In this document: piece after piece, positions 55,501-63,732 of the stretch
Position numbering within the stretch: the stretch's first letter is position 1
How the letters are laid out: each line of letters opens with the position of its first letter
DNA from: Mycobacterium sp.
Lineage (GTDB): Bacteria; Actinomycetota; Actinomycetes; Mycobacteriales; Mycobacteriaceae
DNA: 64,000 nt
Assembly: GCA_018882965.1 (NCBI GenBank)
Contig: VEQY01000008.1
Span: 20,185-84,184 of the forward strand
Direction of reading: 5' to 3'
Position numbers and translations under genes: made by a program
The notes under the pieces: generated by a model
Database searches by the model: none
What the model was told of the DNA's origin: nothing
The model's input: only the letters and a program-made list of their open reading frames with translations

Positions 55501-55786
55501 TGGCGTCACCGAGGTGCCTCGGTACCGGATCACCCCCGACTACACCGCCAAGAAGCAGGACACCGACACCTGGCAGGACGGTCGCAACGGCGGCCTGCTG
55601 GGAATCAGCGATCTGCTGCTGCGGGCGCAGGTGATGGCGACCTACCTCTTCGATGACTGGGGCCGCGACTGGGGGTCGCTGCGCAAGTTCGACACGATCG
55701 TCGACGCCGAGCCGGCCGAATTGGAACTGGGCAGCGCCACCCGCAGCGGGTTGTGGACACCGGGACCCCTCCGGATCAAGCCCTGA
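52544..55786 (+). CDS. embB: Arabinosyltransferase EmbB
   Basis: 1080 residues from GTG 52544, overlapping the embA stop (GTGA). The ethambutol-resistance-determining loop reads [28 protein letters not shown]; the Met codon at 53417-53419 (Met292) aligns with M. tuberculosis Met306, and Ile/Leu precede it as in susceptible species. [13 protein letters not shown] contains the glycine equivalent to Gly406. The C-terminal domain ends with [19 protein letters not shown]. EmbB is the main ethambutol target. Confidence 0.96.
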   Translation: MTQTMPAVARETAPEVTVIRWVAVVSGLLGFVLSALTPLLPVVQTTATLTWPQGGQLSNVTAPLISQAPVSLTATVPCDVIRAMPPEGGMVMGLAPQKGKDAALNSLFVTVTGKRVDITDRNVVIASVAREKVEAPGCQRIEITSTTAGTFATFVGLPPVTDTQGANAAQRGSEFLRTGFPDPNLRPAIVGVFTDLSGPAPPGLSVSAVIDTRFTTTPTAVKLAAMLLAWAATAVAIAALWRLDRLDGRRMRTLIPQRWRTVTAVDATVITSFLVWHVLGANSSDDGYILGMARVADRAGYMSNYFRWFGSPEDPFGWYYNLLALMARVSDASIWMRLPDLVCALLCWLLLSREVLPRLGPAVARSRPALWAAGLVLLAAWMPFNNGLRPEGQIATGALITYVLIERAISSGRLTPAAFAILTAAFTLGIQPTGLIAVAALIAGGRPLLRILVRRRAVVGTWPLVAPLLAAGTVILTVVFADQTLATVLEATRIRTDIGPSQEWYTENLRYYYLILPTVDGSLSRRFGFLITALSLFISMFIMLRRKRVPGVARGPAWRLMGVIFGTMFFLMFTPTKWVHHFGLFAAVGAAMAALATVLVSPAVLRWSRNRMTVVTAVLFLLALCFATTNGWWYVSSYGVPFNNDMPRFAGVSVSTVFFTLFAASAVYTFWLHFASRSRGEGRIARALTAAPIPVAAGFMVVVFIASMAAGVVRQYPTYSNAWANVRALSGGCGLADDVLVEPDANAGFLTALPGEYGRLGPLGGPGPIGFTPNGVPEKIVAEAIRVNTPMPGVDYDWSAPTRLGRPGINGSTVPLPYGLDPARVPVAGSYVDSAQQESTLTSAWYRLPPDDGGHPLVVVTAAGTIAGNSVLNGRTDGQSVLLEYGRPGPDGSVIAAGRVEPYDLGPAPSWRNLRFARDSIPADATAVRVVAEDRSLSLGDWIAVTPPRVPELRSVQQYVGSTQPVLMDWAVGLAFPCQQPMLHADGVTEVPRYRITPDYTAKKQDTDTWQDGRNGGLLGISDLLLRAQVMATYLFDDWGRDWGSLRKFDTIVDAEPAELELGSATRSGLWTPGPLRIKP

Positions 55787-55787
55787 C

Positions 55788-55805
55788 GCTCCGTCACGAC
55801 GGAGC
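55788..55805. terminator. Stem-loop between convergent embB and kinase genes
   Basis: GCTCCGTC (55788-55795) pairs with GACGGAGC (55798-55805). It begins just after the embB stop and overlaps the kinase stop. No U-tract follows on either strand, so any termination would be of the U-less mycobacterial kind. Confidence 0.45.
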
Positions 55806-57014
55806 GCGCAGCCGATCGGGCTGCTGGGACCACACCGCTGGCCCGCTCGGGCCGTCGGTGCTCGCACAGTAGGCGGGTGCTCCGGTCGGGTCGACCGCGG
55901 CTGCACCGAGCACCGCGCAGTCGGCTCCGATCACCACCACCGGCAGATCCATCCGTGCCGAGACGGCCGGCGGCGGCGGAGTCGGGGCCGGGGCGGTGTC
56001 GCGGCGCCCGCGCTGATGTCCCAGCACCAGAGCGGCCGAGACGGCGAGCCCCGCGACGAGCAGAGCGCCCACCCCGGCGAGCAGCCAGCGGCGGCGCGAC
56101 GTCGGTTCGGGCAGCCGGTGGCGCGGCGCCGCCCCGTGTTCGGCGCCCGCCGCCCATCGCATCGCCAGCGCGAAGTCGCGGCAGCGCTCGAAGCGGTCCG
56201 CGGGGTCCTTGGCCAGTGCCCTGGTGAACACCGGCCCGAACCGGCCCAGTTCCGGTCGCCGCTCGCCGATGGCGGGCGGCTCCGAGCTCAGGTGGTGGCT
56301 GATGACGACGGTGGGATTGCTGAAGGCGAACGGAGCCGCGCCGGTCAACAGGTGATAGGCGGTCGAGGCCAGCGCGTACTGATCGGCGCGGCCGTCGATC
56401 TCCTCACCTTTGAGTTGCTCCGGCGCGGCATAACTGACCGTCCCGACGGTCATATCGGCTCCGGTGAGGGTGCTGACGCGGCCGATCTGACGGGCAACCC
56501 CGAAGTCGACCAGCATGATGCGATCGTCTCCGGATTCCGGCAGGCCGAGCAGAATGTTCGCCGGTTTGATGTCGCGGTGCAGCAGCCGACGGCCGTGTGC
56601 GTAGTCCAGCGCGTCGGCGACGGCCGAGACGATGCGCACCACCTCGGCGGGCGGCACGCCCTCAGGATGGCGACTCAGCAGCCGCGCGGCGTCGATCCCG
56701 TCGATGAACTCCATCGCAATCCAGAGCCTGCCGTCGTACTCGCCCCGGTCGTAGATGGTGACGATGTGCGGATGACGGAGGGTGGACACCATCTCGGCTT
56801 CGAGGGTGAAGCGCTGACGGTATTCCTCGTCGTGACTGACCGCGGTGCCGAGCACCTTCAGCGCATCGCGCCGGGGCAACCGGGGATGCTGGGCGAGGTA
56901 AACCTCGCCCATTCCCCCGACCCCGAGCAGACGGACGATGGTGTAGCCGGCGAAAATCTGGCCATCCGTCAGAGGAATGTGCTCGGTCGCGTGCTCCGGC
57001 GGCTGGCCGGTCAT
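55794..57014 (-). CDS. Transmembrane Ser/Thr protein kinase (Pkn family)
   Basis: 406 residues. The Hanks-type kinase domain spans about 20-275: LLGVGGMGEVYLAQ (P-loop), DALKVLG (Lys), LLHRDIKPANILL (catalytic loop), LVDFGVARQIG and APEQLKGEEIDGRADQYAL. A juxtamembrane stretch and a helix (RRRWLLAGVGALLVAGLAVSAALVLG, about 287-312) lead to a short external domain with two cysteines. All catalytic residues are present, so it should be active. It is convergent with embB and overlaps the next gene by 4 nt. Its external ligand is unknown. Confidence 0.93.
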   Translation of the reverse strand: MTGQPPEHATEHIPLTDGQIFAGYTIVRLLGVGGMGEVYLAQHPRLPRRDALKVLGTAVSHDEEYRQRFTLEAEMVSTLRHPHIVTIYDRGEYDGRLWIAMEFIDGIDAARLLSRHPEGVPPAEVVRIVSAVADALDYAHGRRLLHRDIKPANILLGLPESGDDRIMLVDFGVARQIGRVSTLTGADMTVGTVSYAAPEQLKGEEIDGRADQYALASTAYHLLTGAAPFAFSNPTVVISHHLSSEPPAIGERRPELGRFGPVFTRALAKDPADRFERCRDFALAMRWAAGAEHGAAPRHRLPEPTSRRRWLLAGVGALLVAGLAVSAALVLGHQRGRRDTAPAPTPPPPAVSARMDLPVVVIGADCAVLGAAAVDPTGAPAYCASTDGPSGPAVWSQQPDRLRAPS

Positions 57015-57769
57015 CCCGGTGCGACGGCCCGCAGCCGCGTCAGAACGCCGGCGCTCAATCGGGCGAGCTCGGCGATCTCGTCGCCGTCGAGCACCGCGGT
57101 GAGGATCTCGGCCATCCGCCGATTGGTCGCCTCCTCGACATCGGCATAGTCCTGCTTGCGGTCGGCGCCGTCGGCGAACGGCTCCGACCAGCCGAACATC
57201 CGGGTGTAGTCGGGACCGTGGCTGAGCATGTGCGCCTGCACCGGGGTGACCCCGGAAACGGTCAACGCGCTGAAATGCACCTCGGCTCGCAGCTCACGCA
57301 GGACGAACATCACCTGCAGGGCACGGCCGGCGGTGTCGTCGGTCAGCGGCATCGTGCGCCACCCGGCGTAGAGGGGCAGCCCCGCCCCGGGGGTGGCCTT
57401 GATCACCCGCTCCCCCAGCGCCGCGATGCGGGCGAGCCCCTCGGCCCCGGCGAGGTGCCGGCCGGCGAAACCGGCCACCTGATCCCAGTAGAGGGCGGCC
57501 GCGCCGGCCGCGTCGCGCACCGCGACACCGGCCTCCCAGCAGGTGCGCACGAACTCGGGTTCGAAGACCACGAACACCGCGCTGACGGTCACCGCGTTCG
57601 TCTCTCCCAGCACGCCGCCGCGGCCGGCGACATATCCGGCGAACGGGTTGGCGTAGCCGGCTTCGACGCTCTCGGCGAGGGTCTCGGGGTGCAGCATGAA
57701 GATCCCGACCGCCTCGCCGACTGCCGCGCCGGCGGTCCGGGTGTCCTCCAGCAGCGTGCCCTTGCTCAT
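57011..57769 (-). CDS. SCO6745-family conserved protein
   Basis: 252 residues, soluble, mostly helical. ETLAESVEAGYANPFAGYVAGRGGVLGETNAVTVSAVFVVFEP, LYAGWRTMPLTDDTAGRALQVMFVLRELRAEVHFSALTVSGVTPVQAHMLSHG and PDYTRMFGWSEPF are typical of the actinobacterial SCO6745 (SalK-like) family. No biochemical role is established. It overlaps the kinase start (ATGA), and AAGGAG precedes its own ATG. Confidence 0.75.
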   Translation of the reverse strand: MSKGTLLEDTRTAGAAVGEAVGIFMLHPETLAESVEAGYANPFAGYVAGRGGVLGETNAVTVSAVFVVFEPEFVRTCWEAGVAVRDAAGAAALYWDQVAGFAGRHLAGAEGLARIAALGERVIKATPGAGLPLYAGWRTMPLTDDTAGRALQVMFVLRELRAEVHFSALTVSGVTPVQAHMLSHGPDYTRMFGWSEPFADGADRKQDYADVEEATNRRMAEILTAVLDGDEIAELARLSAGVLTRLRAVAPG

Positions 57770-57785
57770 CGGTCTGCTCCTTGCG

Positions 57786-58394
57786 TCAGTAGGGATAGTC
57801 CATCGGGACTTCGAGGGTGTTCAGGGTCATCGCGAGAGCGTCGTACTGCCCCACCAGCGTCACGAATTCGATGAGTTGCCGCGGCTCGAGGTGCCCGGCC
57901 AGCGCCTGCCAGTTGGCCGCTGACAGAGTCCGGTCGGCGAGCAGTTGATCGACCGCCGTCAGCATCACCTGATGCCGCTCGGAGAGCCCGGCGGCCTCCG
58001 GCCAGGCGAAGATCGCGGCCTGGGTGCGCTCATCGACCCCGCGGTCGAGGGCGATCCTGCGATGCTGCTGCAACTCGTACTCGCAGTCGCGACGGTGCCC
58101 GACGCGCAGGATCACCAACTCGGTGTCGCGCGGGGCCAGCCGGCCGCGGCGCAGCAACACCCCCGCGAACGGCGCCCACGTCCAGAACAACCGCCGGTGG
58201 CGGGCCAGCACGGTGAACAGGTGGATCTCGGGGACCTTCCACACCCGCGCGGCGAACCGGCAGAACATCCAGCCGAACCAGCCGAGCTCACGCCGGCCGC
58301 CGGGATCGACGCGCGGCGCCGGCAGCGACGACCCCGGTTCGCCGCCCTCGGCCGGTACGGGCTGCTGGGACACCCGATCATTAGACACCGGCAC
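57786..58394 (-). CDS. Carboxymuconolactone decarboxylase/AhpD-like protein
   Basis: 202 residues. The helical core LVILRVGHRRDCEYELQQHRRIALDRGV and LTAVDQLLADRTLSAANWQALAGHLEPRQLIEFVTLVGQYDALAMTLNTLEVPMD matches the CMD/AhpD fold. The CxxC of true peroxiredoxin-reducing AhpD is reduced to a single cysteine (RDCEYE), so alkyl hydroperoxidase activity is doubtful. The preceding 57 residues are poorly conserved. Function unknown. Confidence 0.82.
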   Translation of the reverse strand: MPVSNDRVSQQPVPAEGGEPGSSLPAPRVDPGGRRELGWFGWMFCRFAARVWKVPEIHLFTVLARHRRLFWTWAPFAGVLLRRGRLAPRDTELVILRVGHRRDCEYELQQHRRIALDRGVDERTQAAIFAWPEAAGLSERHQVMLTAVDQLLADRTLSAANWQALAGHLEPRQLIEFVTLVGQYDALAMTLNTLEVPMDYPY

Positions 58395-58547
58395 CGGCGG
58401 CCGGGAACACCCAACCGGCCTGCGCCGGGTGGCCTACATCCTCGACGTTCCCATCAGCCCCAAGACGATCGTCACCCACAACACCGCCCGCAGCCCGGGT
58501 CACCACCTGGACGAGATGTTGTCTGTCGAGACCCCGTCACACTGGCG

Positions 58548-59333
58548 TCAGCCTCCCACGAGACGTCCGGCCACGGCGATCACCACGCGTCTGGGCAACA
58601 TCCGCGTGACGACCCGGGAGACGAAGGCGTTGGCTATGCCGTCGACAAAACTGGGTTTGCGGCCGGAGAGCGCACGTATCGTATGCTCAACGACCTGCTG
58701 CGGGGTTCGGGTGAAGGCAGACGCCGCCGCTCCCGACGCGGCACCTGCTGCCGCCTCACCAGCCAATTCGAAAAACGGCGTATCCGTCAATCCTGGACAA
58801 ACCGCGACAACCCGGATGCCGTGCTCGCGTTCCTCGGCCCACAGCGCCTCGGTGAAGGAGAGCACGAAGGCCTTCGTGGCTCCATAGACCGCCATCTTGG
58901 GCAGCGGCTGAAAGGCCGCGGTCGACGCGATGTTGATGATCGTGCCGCTCCCCTGAGCCCGCATCTGCGGTAGGTAGCGCACGGTCGTCCCGACCAGTGT
59001 TCGGCAATTGAGTTCGATGGCGTCTTCAAGACGCTGTGGGTCGGCGTCAGCGACGTCACTGTGCGTCCCGAAGCCGGCGTTGTTCACCAGGACATCGACG
59101 TCGAGTCCTTGACGGGAGGTCTGCTCCCACAGTTCGGCGGCAGCTGTCGGCCGGGAGAGATCCATCGGGATGACGTTCACATCGACACCGTGCGCGGCGC
59201 GAAGCGTCGCCGCGAGTTCGTTGAGTTTGTCTTCACTGCGAGCCACCAGGACGAGATCGTCACCACGTGCTGCGAACTGCCGAGCGAACTCGGCTCCGAT
59301 CCCGGTCGACGCTCCGGTGATCAAGGTCGCCAT
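58548..59333 (-). CDS. Short-chain dehydrogenase (DltE-type SDR)
   Basis: 261 residues from ATG 59333, preceded by a strong ribosome-binding site (GGAGG). TGASTGIG, NNAGFG, NIASTAAF and YGATKAF form a complete SDR active site. Downstream VCPGLTDTPFFELAGE and a basic C-terminus (VSRVVTRMLPRRVVIAVAG) suggest membrane association. Arg/Ser after beta-2 (VARSEDKL) favours NADP(H). Substrate unknown. No gene was recognised in the 153-bp gap that follows it. Confidence 0.9.
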   Translation of the reverse strand: MATLITGASTGIGAEFARQFAARGDDLVLVARSEDKLNELAATLRAAHGVDVNVIPMDLSRPTAAAELWEQTSRQGLDVDVLVNNAGFGTHSDVADADPQRLEDAIELNCRTLVGTTVRYLPQMRAQGSGTIINIASTAAFQPLPKMAVYGATKAFVLSFTEALWAEEREHGIRVVAVCPGLTDTPFFELAGEAAAGAASGAAASAFTRTPQQVVEHTIRALSGRKPSFVDGIANAFVSRVVTRMLPRRVVIAVAGRLVGG

Positions 59334-59379
59334 CCGCCACCTCCATCCGGACGCCATCGTAGAGGTCTGCCATCCGGCG

Positions 59380-59385
59380 TAGAAT
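59380..59385 (+). promoter_or_regulatory. Candidate -10 box for the second WS/DGAT gene
   Basis: TAGAAT, a strong match, ends 6 nt before ATG 59392. Confidence 0.5.
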
Positions 59386-59391
59386 GACCGT

Positions 59392-60810
59392 ATGCCAGGT
59401 CCGCAGCGGGTCAGCGGACTCGACGCCAGTTTCCTCTCCCTGGAAACGGCAATTCAGCCCCTTCAAGTGTTTTCGGTCATCGAATTGAATCCGGAGACGA
59501 TTCCCGGCGGATATGACTATCAGCACCTGCGCGACCGGATAGCAGAGCGGGTCGGGGCCGTACCGGAACTACGGGAGAAACTTTCCTGCGGTGTCCTGGA
59601 TCTGGATCACCCCGTTTGGGTTGAAGATGCGGATTTCGACATTGACCGCCATGTCCATCGGATCTCTCTGCAATCACCTGGTGGGCGGCAGGAGTTCACC
59701 GAAGCCTGCAGCCGGCTGGCCGGGTTGCCGCTGGACCGACGACACCCACTGTGGGAGATCTGGGTGATCGAAGGCCTAGATAGCGGGCCTGACTGCGAAC
59801 GGTTGGCGGTGTTCGTTAAAGCACATCATGCCGCCGCGGACGGAGTGACCTTCGCGCGGCTGCTCTCAGCGCTGTGTAGCGACGAGTCAAACCCGCAAAC
59901 GCCCGCACCGGTGCACGCCTCGCCGGACGTCGGGTGGCGGCGCGAAGCGGTGACTGGTCTGGTCCGATTCTTGAGCCGGCCGCTGTACTTCGCGACGAAG
60001 GTGTTACCCGCGGCTCTGCGGGCGATCATCGACGCCACACGACGCGCCCGCAACAGCGCCACAATGGCGGCCCCGTTCTCGGCCCCCTGCACCCCTCTCA
60101 ACAAAGCTTTCACCGCTGAACGCAACGTTGCTTTCGCGCGACTCGATCTCAATGACGTCAAGCGGGTTAAGAACCACTTTGATGTCAAGGTGAACGATGT
60201 GGTGACCACACTCGTAGCCGGGGTGGTCCGCAAGTATCTTCTCGACCGGGCAGCTTTGCCAGCGGCGTCGCTAGTAGCACTGGAGCCGGTGTCCGTGCAC
60301 GGTCTCTCGGACCGCACAGCGCGAAACCAGGTGTCGGGCATGCTCGTGAAACTGCGAACCGACATCGCTGATCCTGCTGAGAGGCTCAGGTCCATCGCCA
60401 CACTGAACAGCCTCGCCAAAGATCAGGTTGCGGCGATCAGCCCAACTCTGCTGCAGGACTTCGGTGAAGTCGTCGGATCAGTTCTCCTGGGGATCGCGAA
60501 GCGTATCTACGGACGGCTGACTCTGGTCCGTCCGATGTACAACGTCATTGTTTCGAATGTGCCCGGGCCGTCGCCTGCTCGCTACTTCGTGGGCGCGGAG
60601 GTCGTGGCGATGTACCCATGCGGCCCCATCTTGCTCGGCGGCGGCCTCAATTTCACTTTCTGGTCGGTGAACGGTCGAATCCATATCGGCGTGATCTCCT
60701 GCCCGCGCGTGGTGCCCGAGTTGTCCGATTTGGCGAAGGGGCTTGAGGCCGGCCTGGCGGACCTCCTCCGAGGGGTTGACGGCGTGCCGAAAGCTTCAGC
60801 CGTCGTTTGA
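59392..60810 (+). CDS. Wax ester synthase/diacylglycerol acyltransferase, second copy
   Basis: 472 residues. VSGLDASFLSLETAIQPLQVFSVIEL is the family start, HHAAADG at 145-151 the catalytic motif, and PLWEIWVIEGLDSG and NVPGPSPARYFVGAEVV are other conserved blocks. It is only distantly similar to the copy at 8.7-10.1 kb. Its DNA looks visibly less GC-rich than the rest of the window (not measured). It converges on the papA5-like gene. Confidence 0.93.
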   Translation: MPGPQRVSGLDASFLSLETAIQPLQVFSVIELNPETIPGGYDYQHLRDRIAERVGAVPELREKLSCGVLDLDHPVWVEDADFDIDRHVHRISLQSPGGRQEFTEACSRLAGLPLDRRHPLWEIWVIEGLDSGPDCERLAVFVKAHHAAADGVTFARLLSALCSDESNPQTPAPVHASPDVGWRREAVTGLVRFLSRPLYFATKVLPAALRAIIDATRRARNSATMAAPFSAPCTPLNKAFTAERNVAFARLDLNDVKRVKNHFDVKVNDVVTTLVAGVVRKYLLDRAALPAASLVALEPVSVHGLSDRTARNQVSGMLVKLRTDIADPAERLRSIATLNSLAKDQVAAISPTLLQDFGEVVGSVLLGIAKRIYGRLTLVRPMYNVIVSNVPGPSPARYFVGAEVVAMYPCGPILLGGGLNFTFWSVNGRIHIGVISCPRVVPELSDLAKGLEAGLADLLRGVDGVPKASAVV

Positions 60811-60821
60811 CCGCAGGTGGC

Positions 60822-62069
60822 CTAATCCGTCACCCGCCCGTACCGGGACGGCACGTCCGTCAGAAGTCGGTGGATCTCCGCTATGTAGCGTTCCGGCTCG
60901 GATCCGTGACTGTGATAGCTGACCATCAGACGGCCGTCATAGGTCGCGATCGAGTACATGTCGACACCGGCCGAAGTCGAGGCGAAGAGCAGGTCGAGTT
61001 CATAGTGCTCGACCTCTAGGTCGGGCGGGGTACGCAGCGGGGGCAGTCGCCCGCCGTCGGTGGCCATCACGACATCCGGCAGACCGGGCGGATTGCCCTG
61101 GTACTCGGTGCCGAAGTGCAGGAAGGACTGCTGGATCACACCCTCGGCCAGATCGGCCCGAAAGGCTTCGACGATGTCGCGGGCCAGGTCCATTATGTCG
61201 GTCTTCGCGGTGATTTCAGCCAGATACATCGCCATACCGACCGGATTGGTGGCTTGCGTGGCACCAACCGGCGGGGTCAGACGGAAACGCAGATCAACGG
61301 GGTAGATGTAGGGGATCGGAAGGTGTGGTGTCTCCCGGATGGTCCACTCCGCCAGCAGGATCGCAGCAGCGACCAGACCGTTGAGGCTGACACCCCGGTC
61401 GGCACAAATCGCGACCAGGTCCTGGGTTTCCAGGTGAGTCAGTCGGAAGACAGCCAACGGCACTCGTACCGACTGAGGGCCGACGCGTCCAGCGTTGCGC
61501 TTGGAGGGCGGTAGTTGATGGGCGAACATCGCCGGCATGAACCGCTCCAGACCGAAACGGGCAAGCTTGGTGATACCCCGTTCGGCGAGCACGGTTTCCA
61601 AAGACTCAGGGACGGGTTCGACGTCGACAGTCCCGATACCCGTACCGGTCACGATGTCGGTGTACCAACCGAACAACTTCTCCAGAAGGACGAACTGATG
61701 GTGGGCGTCCCCCATCGCGTGGTGGGTGTAGAGGGTGAGTTCGGAGCGCTCATCACCTACCCTCAGAAGTAGGTTGAGCAGAGCCTCACGTTGATTCGGC
61801 AGCCTCGCTCCGTGTGAGTCATCCAGCTTCTCCAACCACATGCCCTCGTGCTCGTAGTCGTCCACCATGATCTGATGGCGGCCGTCGGCGTCGCGTTCGA
61901 GATGACCGGCGTGTGCCGGGTGCGCGCGCAGCAGAATCCGGAACGCCTCGGACATCGCGTCGACGTCGACCGGTCCACGCAGAGTTACGGCCAGGCCGAT
62001 GTAGTTCTCCGCCCTGGCGTAGAACTCCTCGCTGGGCGCCAAATATCGGATCGGCGACGAGCCAAACAC
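60822..62069 (-). CDS. PapA5-like acyltransferase (condensation-domain)
   Basis: 415 residues from GTG 62069, close to the 422 of PapA5. The catalytic HHxxxD is HHAMGD at about 116-121, in YTHHAMGDAHHQFVLLEKLF; FGSSPIRYLAPSEEFYARA at the start is PapA-like. The C-terminal half (SLNGLVAAAILLAEW, YPVDLRFRLTPPVGATQATNPVGMAMYL and VDMYSIATYDGRLMVSYHSHG) is typical of condensation-fold acyltransferases. In PDIM synthesis, PapA5 esterifies phthiocerol with mycocerosic acids. The drrC-B-A neighbours support a similar polyketide lipid. An ORF extension to 62285 lacks homology and overlaps drrC. Confidence 0.82.
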   Translation of the reverse strand: MFGSSPIRYLAPSEEFYARAENYIGLAVTLRGPVDVDAMSEAFRILLRAHPAHAGHLERDADGRHQIMVDDYEHEGMWLEKLDDSHGARLPNQREALLNLLLRVGDERSELTLYTHHAMGDAHHQFVLLEKLFGWYTDIVTGTGIGTVDVEPVPESLETVLAERGITKLARFGLERFMPAMFAHQLPPSKRNAGRVGPQSVRVPLAVFRLTHLETQDLVAICADRGVSLNGLVAAAILLAEWTIRETPHLPIPYIYPVDLRFRLTPPVGATQATNPVGMAMYLAEITAKTDIMDLARDIVEAFRADLAEGVIQQSFLHFGTEYQGNPPGLPDVVMATDGGRLPPLRTPPDLEVEHYELDLLFASTSAGVDMYSIATYDGRLMVSYHSHGSEPERYIAEIHRLLTDVPSRYGRVTD

Positions 62070-62101
62070 TCCTGAGACCTTTCTCTTTGCAACCCCGGGC
62101 G

Positions 62102-62923
62102 TCAGCGGCTGGTGCTGGCCCTGCGGTAACCCATGACGATCGGCACGATGCACAGGGCGAGGATCGCCGCGCACCAGACCAGAGTGGTGATCATCGGTGA
62201 CATCACCGGTCCGGCTATCGACAGCCCTCGCATCGCGTCGACCGCCGGTGACATCGGCTGGTTTCGGACGATCGGCTGGACCCAATCGGGATATCTCTCG
62301 ACCGGCACGAACCCGGTGCAGAACGTCGCCCCGAGGATGATCACGGGCTGCATTGCCTCCACCATGACGGCCTTAGGCCAGTACAGCGCGGCCGTCGTCG
62401 CCAGTGCTGCGAACGCGATGCCGAAGATCACCGGGATAGCCACCCACAGAAGGGCGGCGCCTACTCCCTTGTGGAAGCGAAAACCCAGAAGGATCCCGGT
62501 GATCATGATGATCACTGTGGTCAGGATCAAGCGCATGGTTTCCGCGATCAACCGCGATACCAGGCCCGCGGCGCGGTGGGTCGGAAGCGACCACATCCGG
62601 GCCAGGAAACCATCGAGACGCTCCGCGTTGAGCCCCACCATTCCGGTTGTCGAACCTGACATCGCCGCCAGCAGTGCGACCAGCGGGACACTGCGGTAGA
62701 GCGCGTTCTCACCGGTGACCGCCGTGATCGAGTCGCCGAAAACGACCTTGAGCGTGAGCAGGAATGCTACCGGCAGCAGCACTGCGTGCACGATCGTCAT
62801 CGGTGTGCGAGCCGACCGGACCAGCAGTCGCCGCGTGAGCACCCTGGTCTGGGGGAAGAACCCGGGCCGTGGATTCGCCGCGTGTCTGTGTGCGCGCAGC
62901 GGTGCGCCGGTAAGCACCGTCAT
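62102..62923 (-). CDS. DrrC-like ABC-2 permease
   Basis: 273 residues from ATG 62923, overlapping the drrB stop (ATGA). Six predicted helices with the ABC-2 core: RTPMTIVHAVLLPVAFLLTLKVVFGDSITAVTG, GLNAERLDGFLARMWSLPTHR, and PVERYPDWVQPIVRNQPMSPAVDAMRGLSIAG near the end. Family members with DrrA/DrrB move lipids or antibiotics across the membrane. In PDIM loci DrrC sits between DrrB and PapA5, as here. Confidence 0.87.
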   Translation of the reverse strand: MTVLTGAPLRAHRHAANPRPGFFPQTRVLTRRLLVRSARTPMTIVHAVLLPVAFLLTLKVVFGDSITAVTGENALYRSVPLVALLAAMSGSTTGMVGLNAERLDGFLARMWSLPTHRAAGLVSRLIAETMRLILTTVIIMITGILLGFRFHKGVGAALLWVAIPVIFGIAFAALATTAALYWPKAVMVEAMQPVIILGATFCTGFVPVERYPDWVQPIVRNQPMSPAVDAMRGLSIAGPVMSPMITTLVWCAAILALCIVPIVMGYRRASTSR

Positions 62924-63732
62924 CGGGTTCTCCGGCGGTAGACGAGCACGGCCCACGGCAATGTCCCGGCAGCTATGCCCACCACCCAGGCAAGCGCCGG
63001 CCACATCAGCGACCAGGAGACCGCAGGGACTCCGTCACCGGAATCGCCGGCCAGCGCCTGCAGGGCGTAGACGAGCCGGGAGATGGGCTGGTTGTCGACG
63101 ATCGGACGAATCCACTCCGGAAACCGATTCAGGGGTTGGATTCCCACCGACAGGAATCCGAAAATCAGCTGCGGCAAAAGCAGCCACTGCGCGGTCGCCG
63201 CGGGATCGCGGGACTTGGTTCCGAGCGTGTCGCCGAGGATCGCCAGAGCCAATCCGGTGAGCAGGGTCAGCAAGCAGAAGACGGCGGCGAACAACGGCCC
63301 GCGGTGAAAGCGGAACCCGATGGCATATCCGCACCCCAGCGCCACGGCAAGTCCGATCAGGCAGCGGTAGAAACTCGCGGTGATCCGTGCCGCAAGCGGG
63401 GTCAGCGACGGAATCGGCAGGGATTGGAAACGGCGGTTGATGCCCTGGACCGAATCCGTCGCAGCCCGAAAGGCGGTGGAAATCGAAGCGAATGCGATCG
63501 CCTGTAAGACGATGAGCGGCACCAGGTACTGTGCGTAGCTGCTCATCTTCAGGTCGGGGCCATCCATCAGACGATTCAGGGGAATGTAGAGGCTGGCTGT
63601 AGCCGCGGCTGATACGGCGATCCCGACCGCGACCTCGCCGTTGCGCAGCGTGGGAGCGATCAGACGTGACGACAGGACCCACCACTGCTGCAGACCAGAC
63701 GGGGTGGGCCGCAGCGCGGTGAGGGCTGTCAC
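62920..63732 (-). CDS. DrrB-like ABC-2 permease
   Basis: 270 residues from GTG 63732, overlapping the drrA stop (GTGA). LIVLQAIAFASISTAFRAATDSVQGINRRFQSLPIPS and PLNRFPEWIRPIVDNQPISRLVYALQALAG are characteristic ABC-2 blocks; about six helices. It is a paralogue of the adjacent DrrC-like protein (both share the ...PEW/PDWV...NQPxS element). Confidence 0.87.
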   Translation of the reverse strand: MTALTALRPTPSGLQQWWVLSSRLIAPTLRNGEVAVGIAVSAAATASLYIPLNRLMDGPDLKMSSYAQYLVPLIVLQAIAFASISTAFRAATDSVQGINRRFQSLPIPSLTPLAARITASFYRCLIGLAVALGCGYAIGFRFHRGPLFAAVFCLLTLLTGLALAILGDTLGTKSRDPAATAQWLLLPQLIFGFLSVGIQPLNRFPEWIRPIVDNQPISRLVYALQALAGDSGDGVPAVSWSLMWPALAWVVGIAAGTLPWAVLVYRRRTR

